Positions 61,299-64,000 of a stretch of DNA of 64,000 bases are shown here, piece by piece. The translations under genes and the position numbers were made by a program. Under the pieces are notes generated by a model. The model did no database searches, had not been told where the DNA came from, and saw nothing but the letters and a program-made list of their open reading frames with translations. The stretch's first letter is position 1, and each line of letters starts with the position of its first letter. The DNA comes from JACDAN01 sp963802375 (lineage in GTDB: Bacteria > Actinomycetota > Thermoleophilia > Gaiellales > Gaiellaceae), in assembly GCA_963802375.1 (NCBI GenBank), contig CAWDIJ010000010.1, forward strand, positions 930,001 through 994,000. Reading direction: 5' to 3'.

Positions 61299-62486
61299 AT
61301 GAAGCAGGCCTGGCCCGCGTCGATCACAGGAGTCGAGGGTTTCGCGGCCGGCGGCAGCGTGCTCGACCACAAGTTCGGGCAGGGCCAGCCGTACACGCTC
61401 GGCGTCGAGGAGGAGTACATGCTGCTGGACGGCGAGAGCTTCGACCTCGTCCAGCGAATCGACACCGTCCTGGCTGCGTTCGTCGGCCACGAGGCCGAGG
61501 CGCGCATGAAGCCGGAGCTGATGCAGTCCACGCTCGAGGTCGCGACGCCCGTGTGCCGGACGGCAGGGGAGGCCGATCGCGAGCTCCGCCGCCTCCGCGC
61601 GGCCGTCAAGCAGATCGCGGGCGAGAACGGCCTGCGCATGGGCTCCGCCGGAACGCACCCGTTCAGCCTCTTCGAACGTCAGCGGATCACGGCGCGCGAC
61701 CGGTACCGCGCGCTCGTCGACCAGATGCAGTACGTCGCCCGCCGCGAGCTGATCTTCGGCCTCCACGTCCATGTCGCGGTCGACGACCCCGACAAGGCGA
61801 TCCACGTGGTCAACGGGCTGCTGGTCGAACTGCCGCTGCTGATGGCGCTCTCGGCGAGCTCGCCGTTCTGGCGCGGCGAGCCGACGGGGCTCGCCTCCAC
61901 CCGCCAGCCGATCTTCGCCGCCTTCCCGCGCTCAGGCCCGCCGCCGCGGTTCCGCGACTACGAGGACTACGCGGAGGTGGTCGGACAGCTGGAGAAGACC
62001 GGGTGTATCGCCGACTACACGCACATCTGGTGGGACATCCGGCCCCACCCCCGGCTCGGCACCGTGGAGATCCGGATCTGCGACTGCGTCACCCGCGTCG
62101 AGGACGCCGTCGCCATCGCGGCGTTTTGCCAGGCGCTGGTGAAGTACTACTGCGAGCTCGCGGAGCAGGAAGGCGGTATCCCCGGCTACCACCGGATCCT
62201 GACGACGGAGAACAAGTGGCTCTCGGTGCGCTACGGGCTCGAGGCCCCGATCATGGACCTTCCAACCGGAGCCCGGAACCGCATCGCGATCGCCCAGCTC
62301 GTGCGGCGCCGCCTCGACGACATCGAGCCGCACGCGAAGGAGCTCGGCTCGGACGGCGAGCTGGAAGGGATCCGCGAGATCCTGCGCCGCGGCAACGGCT
62401 CGGATCGCCAGCTGCGCGTCTACAACGCGAACCGCGACATCGTCGAGGTCGTCCGTGAGATCGCGGACGCCACGGAGGACATCTAG
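61299..62486 (+). CDS. glutamate-cysteine ligase type 2-like (YbdK family)
   Basis: 395 residues from ATG 61299. The YbdK/GCS2 fold: YTLGVEEEYMLLDGESFDLV, MKPELMQSTLEVATPVCRTA, FGLHVHVAVDDPDKAIHVVN, and HIWWDIRPHPRLGTVEIRIC. The reaction is an ATP-dependent carboxylate-amine ligation; the true amine is uncertain. It may make a gamma-glutamyl compound, as the classical glutathione pathway is not expected here. Adjacent to RidA in the same direction, 6 bases apart. Confidence 0.93.
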   Translation: MKQAWPASITGVEGFAAGGSVLDHKFGQGQPYTLGVEEEYMLLDGESFDLVQRIDTVLAAFVGHEAEARMKPELMQSTLEVATPVCRTAGEADRELRRLRAAVKQIAGENGLRMGSAGTHPFSLFERQRITARDRYRALVDQMQYVARRELIFGLHVHVAVDDPDKAIHVVNGLLVELPLLMALSASSPFWRGEPTGLASTRQPIFAAFPRSGPPPRFRDYEDYAEVVGQLEKTGCIADYTHIWWDIRPHPRLGTVEIRICDCVTRVEDAVAIAAFCQALVKYYCELAEQEGGIPGYHRILTTENKWLSVRYGLEAPIMDLPTGARNRIAIAQLVRRRLDDIEPHAKELGSDGELEGIREILRRGNGSDRQLRVYNANRDIVEVVREIADATEDI

Positions 62487-62627
62487 GCCGCCCGACGCGA
62501 TAACGGCATCGCCCGCTCGGCGTCGAAGCATCAGAGTAGAACCATGGCTCGGGACCCCTCGCCGTCCGAGGCACGTAGACCGGAGGATGGACCTCCGAGA
62601 CGCCAGCGTTCGCACAAGGAGCGCGCC

Positions 62628-63173
62628 ATGGCCGGGTTGCGAGCCGACGAGCGCGCCTGGATCGCGGGCGCCCAGGCGGGGTCGCTGCCCGACCTCGAGG
62701 CGCTGTTCCGTGAGCACTGGCCCCGCGCCTACCGCGCCGCGTACCTGGTCGTCCACGACGGCGCAGCGGCCGAGGACATCGCGCAGGAGGCGATGCTGTC
62801 CGCGATCCGAACGCTGGACCGATTCGACCGCCGCCGTCCGTTCGGGCCTTGGCTGCACCGGATCGTCGTCAACCGCTCGATCGACTGGGCGCGCGCTCGA
62901 ACCCTTCGGGCCGAAGTCGGCGAGCCGCCGCTCGAGCTCGCTGGGTCCGACGGGATCGCCGAAGGGGCGCCCTACTCGCAGCGGCTGCTCGCGGCGCTGG
63001 GTGAGCTGTCGCCGGAGCACCGAGCGGTGATCGTCCTCCGGCACCTGCTGGAGTACACGCCGGGCGAGATCGCGCGGATGCTCGACCTTCCGCGCGGCAC
63101 CGTGAACTCCCGGCTCCGCCGCGGGTTGGACGAGCTGGCCGACCGGCTCGAGGTCGACGAGGAGACGATGTGA
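62628..63173 (+). CDS. ECF-type RNA polymerase sigma factor
   Basis: 181 residues from ATG 62628, with AAGGAG 6 bases upstream. Region 2: ALFREHWPRAYRAAYLVVHD and EDIAQEAMLSAIRTLDRFDR; region 4: SPEHRAVIVLRHLLEYTPGE and IARMLDLPRGTVNSRLRRGL. The linker is normal length. The in-frame extension upstream to 62544 is not needed. Cotranscribed, overlapping by four bases, with the anti-sigma-like gene. Confidence 0.95.
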   Translation: MAGLRADERAWIAGAQAGSLPDLEALFREHWPRAYRAAYLVVHDGAAAEDIAQEAMLSAIRTLDRFDRRRPFGPWLHRIVVNRSIDWARARTLRAEVGEPPLELAGSDGIAEGAPYSQRLLAALGELSPEHRAVIVLRHLLEYTPGEIARMLDLPRGTVNSRLRRGLDELADRLEVDEETM

Positions 63174-64000
63174 CCGAGCCGGAGCTTCGCCGCGCGCTGC
63201 TCGGCATCCAGCCACCGGACGAGCTCGGCGCCCAACGGCGGTCGTGGCAGCTGGCGCGTGCCGCGTTCGACGAGCGGGAGCCGACGCCGTGGGCGAGGCG
63301 GCACGCACGCCCGTTGCTCGCAGCTGCCGCCGCCATTGCGCTTGTGGCCGCAGTCCTCAGCCCGCCGGGCCGTGCGGTGATCTCGGACGTCCGCGGGGCA
63401 ATCGGGACGGAGAAGAAGGTGACGAGCGTTCCTCAGACACGCCCGGCGCTCTTCTCCCTGCCGGCTGAAGGACGCGTGCTGGTCACGGCTCCGCGCGGGG
63501 TCTGGGTCGTCGAGGCCAACGGAGCCAAGCGACGGCTCGGCGACTACAACGAGGCGTCGTGGTCGCCGCGCGGGCAGGACGTAGTCACCACCTCCCGTAG
63601 CCAGCTCGCCGCCGTGCGACCGGCCGGCGTCGTTCGCTGGACCCTTGCCCGGCCTCGCGTCCACGACGCCCGGTGGTCGACGAGCGGGCTCCGGATCGCC
63701 TACCTCAGCGGAGCGAACCTCCGCGTCGTCGCAGGCGACAAGACGGGCGACCGGCGCCTCGACGGCGCCGCCGACGTGGCTCCCGCCTGGCGGCCCGGAG
63801 ACCGGCACGTCCTGGCATACGTCGACCCCTCGAGGACCCTGAGAGTGCGGGAGACCGACACCGGGCGGACGCTCTGGAGCGCGAGGGTTCGCGCAACGCC
63901 GGCGCACCTCGAATGGTCCGCGGACGGGCAACGGCTGCTCACGGTTGTCCCGCTTTCTCCGAGCCGGTTCGCTCTCACCGTTTACGACGAGGCCGGCCGC
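63170..64000 (+). CDS. membrane anti-sigma-like protein with beta-propeller (partial, runs off window)
   Basis: GTG 63170 overlaps the sigma stop. Over 275 residues shown: short cytoplasmic N-terminus (MTEPELRRALLGIQPPDELG), one helix (RPLLAAAAAIALVAAVLSPP, about 45-65), then a repeated WD40-like region (LGDYNEASWSPRGQDVV, VHDARWSTSGLRIAYL, AHLEWSADGQRLLTV). This resembles a membrane sensor controlling the ECF factor. The C-terminus is beyond 64000. No classic zinc HxxxCxxC site was seen, so the mode of sigma binding is unclear. Confidence 0.85.
   Translation, partial: MTEPELRRALLGIQPPDELGAQRRSWQLARAAFDEREPTPWARRHARPLLAAAAAIALVAAVLSPPGRAVISDVRGAIGTEKKVTSVPQTRPALFSLPAEGRVLVTAPRGVWVVEANGAKRRLGDYNEASWSPRGQDVVTTSRSQLAAVRPAGVVRWTLARPRVHDARWSTSGLRIAYLSGANLRVVAGDKTGDRRLDGAADVAPAWRPGDRHVLAYVDPSRTLRVRETDTGRTLWSARVRATPAHLEWSADGQRLLTVVPLSPSRFALTVYDEAGR

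Noticed and set aside
61932..63308. 458-codon minus-strand frame across the ligase and sigma genes
   Set aside because: Antisense to two well-supported genes and without domains.

Overview
The window reads as one contiguous piece of chromosome from a high-GC actinobacterium. A deep-branching lineage of the Thermoleophilia type (Gaiellales or Solirubrobacterales) is my inference. It rests on the gene order, the actinobacterial style of the proteins, an atypical isoleucyl-tRNA synthetase and the (SVAWG)n protease tail. No 16S gene is present to confirm it. Coding density is high, genes often overlap by 1 or 4 bases, and many starts are GTG or TTG.

Layout. 0-3.7 kb: the end of a conserved unknown gene, then divergently a quinol-type nitric oxide reductase (norB) coupled to a membrane protein carrying an IS1182-transposase-like zinc ribbon. 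3.7-22.4 kb: a long minus-strand housekeeping run in transcription order valS, folC, a 37-aa membrane peptide, a zinc-ribbon membrane protein, ndk, a methyltransferase and its internally deleted paralog, maf, mreB-mreC-mreD-mrdA-rodA, an RNase E/G gene, rplU-rpmA-obgE-nadD-rsfS and tRNA-Ala. It is interrupted only by a REP-associated tyrosine transposase between two hairpins with the same 17-base core. 22.5-29.6 kb: a giant SARP/AfsR-like regulator with a degenerate cyclase domain, a divergent pair of very small genes, and a secreted subtilase ending in ten AW-containing pentapeptides. 29.7-33 kb: tig-clpP-clpX. 33.1-42.2 kb: six tRNA genes interspersed with small metabolic and unknown genes. 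A 15-base copy of the 3' end of tRNA-Arg(TCG) suggests that 33.4-36.3 kb was once an integrated element. 42.2-49.5 kb: an EamA transporter, a CAP protein, a multi-GAF histidine kinase with its response regulator, ispH, and a small gene bracketed by 14-base inverted repeats. 49.5-56.8 kb: ileS, thioredoxin, a lipid-kinase-like gene, a Nudix hydrolase, and a cyclic-nucleotide-binding protein facing a CHASE2 adenylate cyclase. 56.8-60 kb: a DUF1800-DUF1501-cupredoxin operon behind a structured leader. 60-64 kb: a beta-lactamase-fold hydrolase, RidA, a YbdK-type ligase, and an ECF sigma factor with its membrane anti-sigma partner running off the right end.

How it fits together. The minus-strand run supplies translation, ribosome assembly, cell-wall elongation and nucleotide hygiene. 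The second half is rich in signalling: a cyclase next to a cNMP-binding protein, a two-component pair, a PAS protein and a sigma/anti-sigma pair. The most unusual material is the REP/RAYT locus, the structured leaders before mrdA and before the DUF1800 operon, the two related large hairpins at 3.8 and 54.9 kb, the domesticated transposase-type zinc ribbon beside norB, the inverted-repeat-bracketed gene at 49.1 kb, and several genes whose conserved N-terminus precedes any ATG, GTG or TTG. No CRISPR array, rRNA gene, phage module or replication origin was seen.
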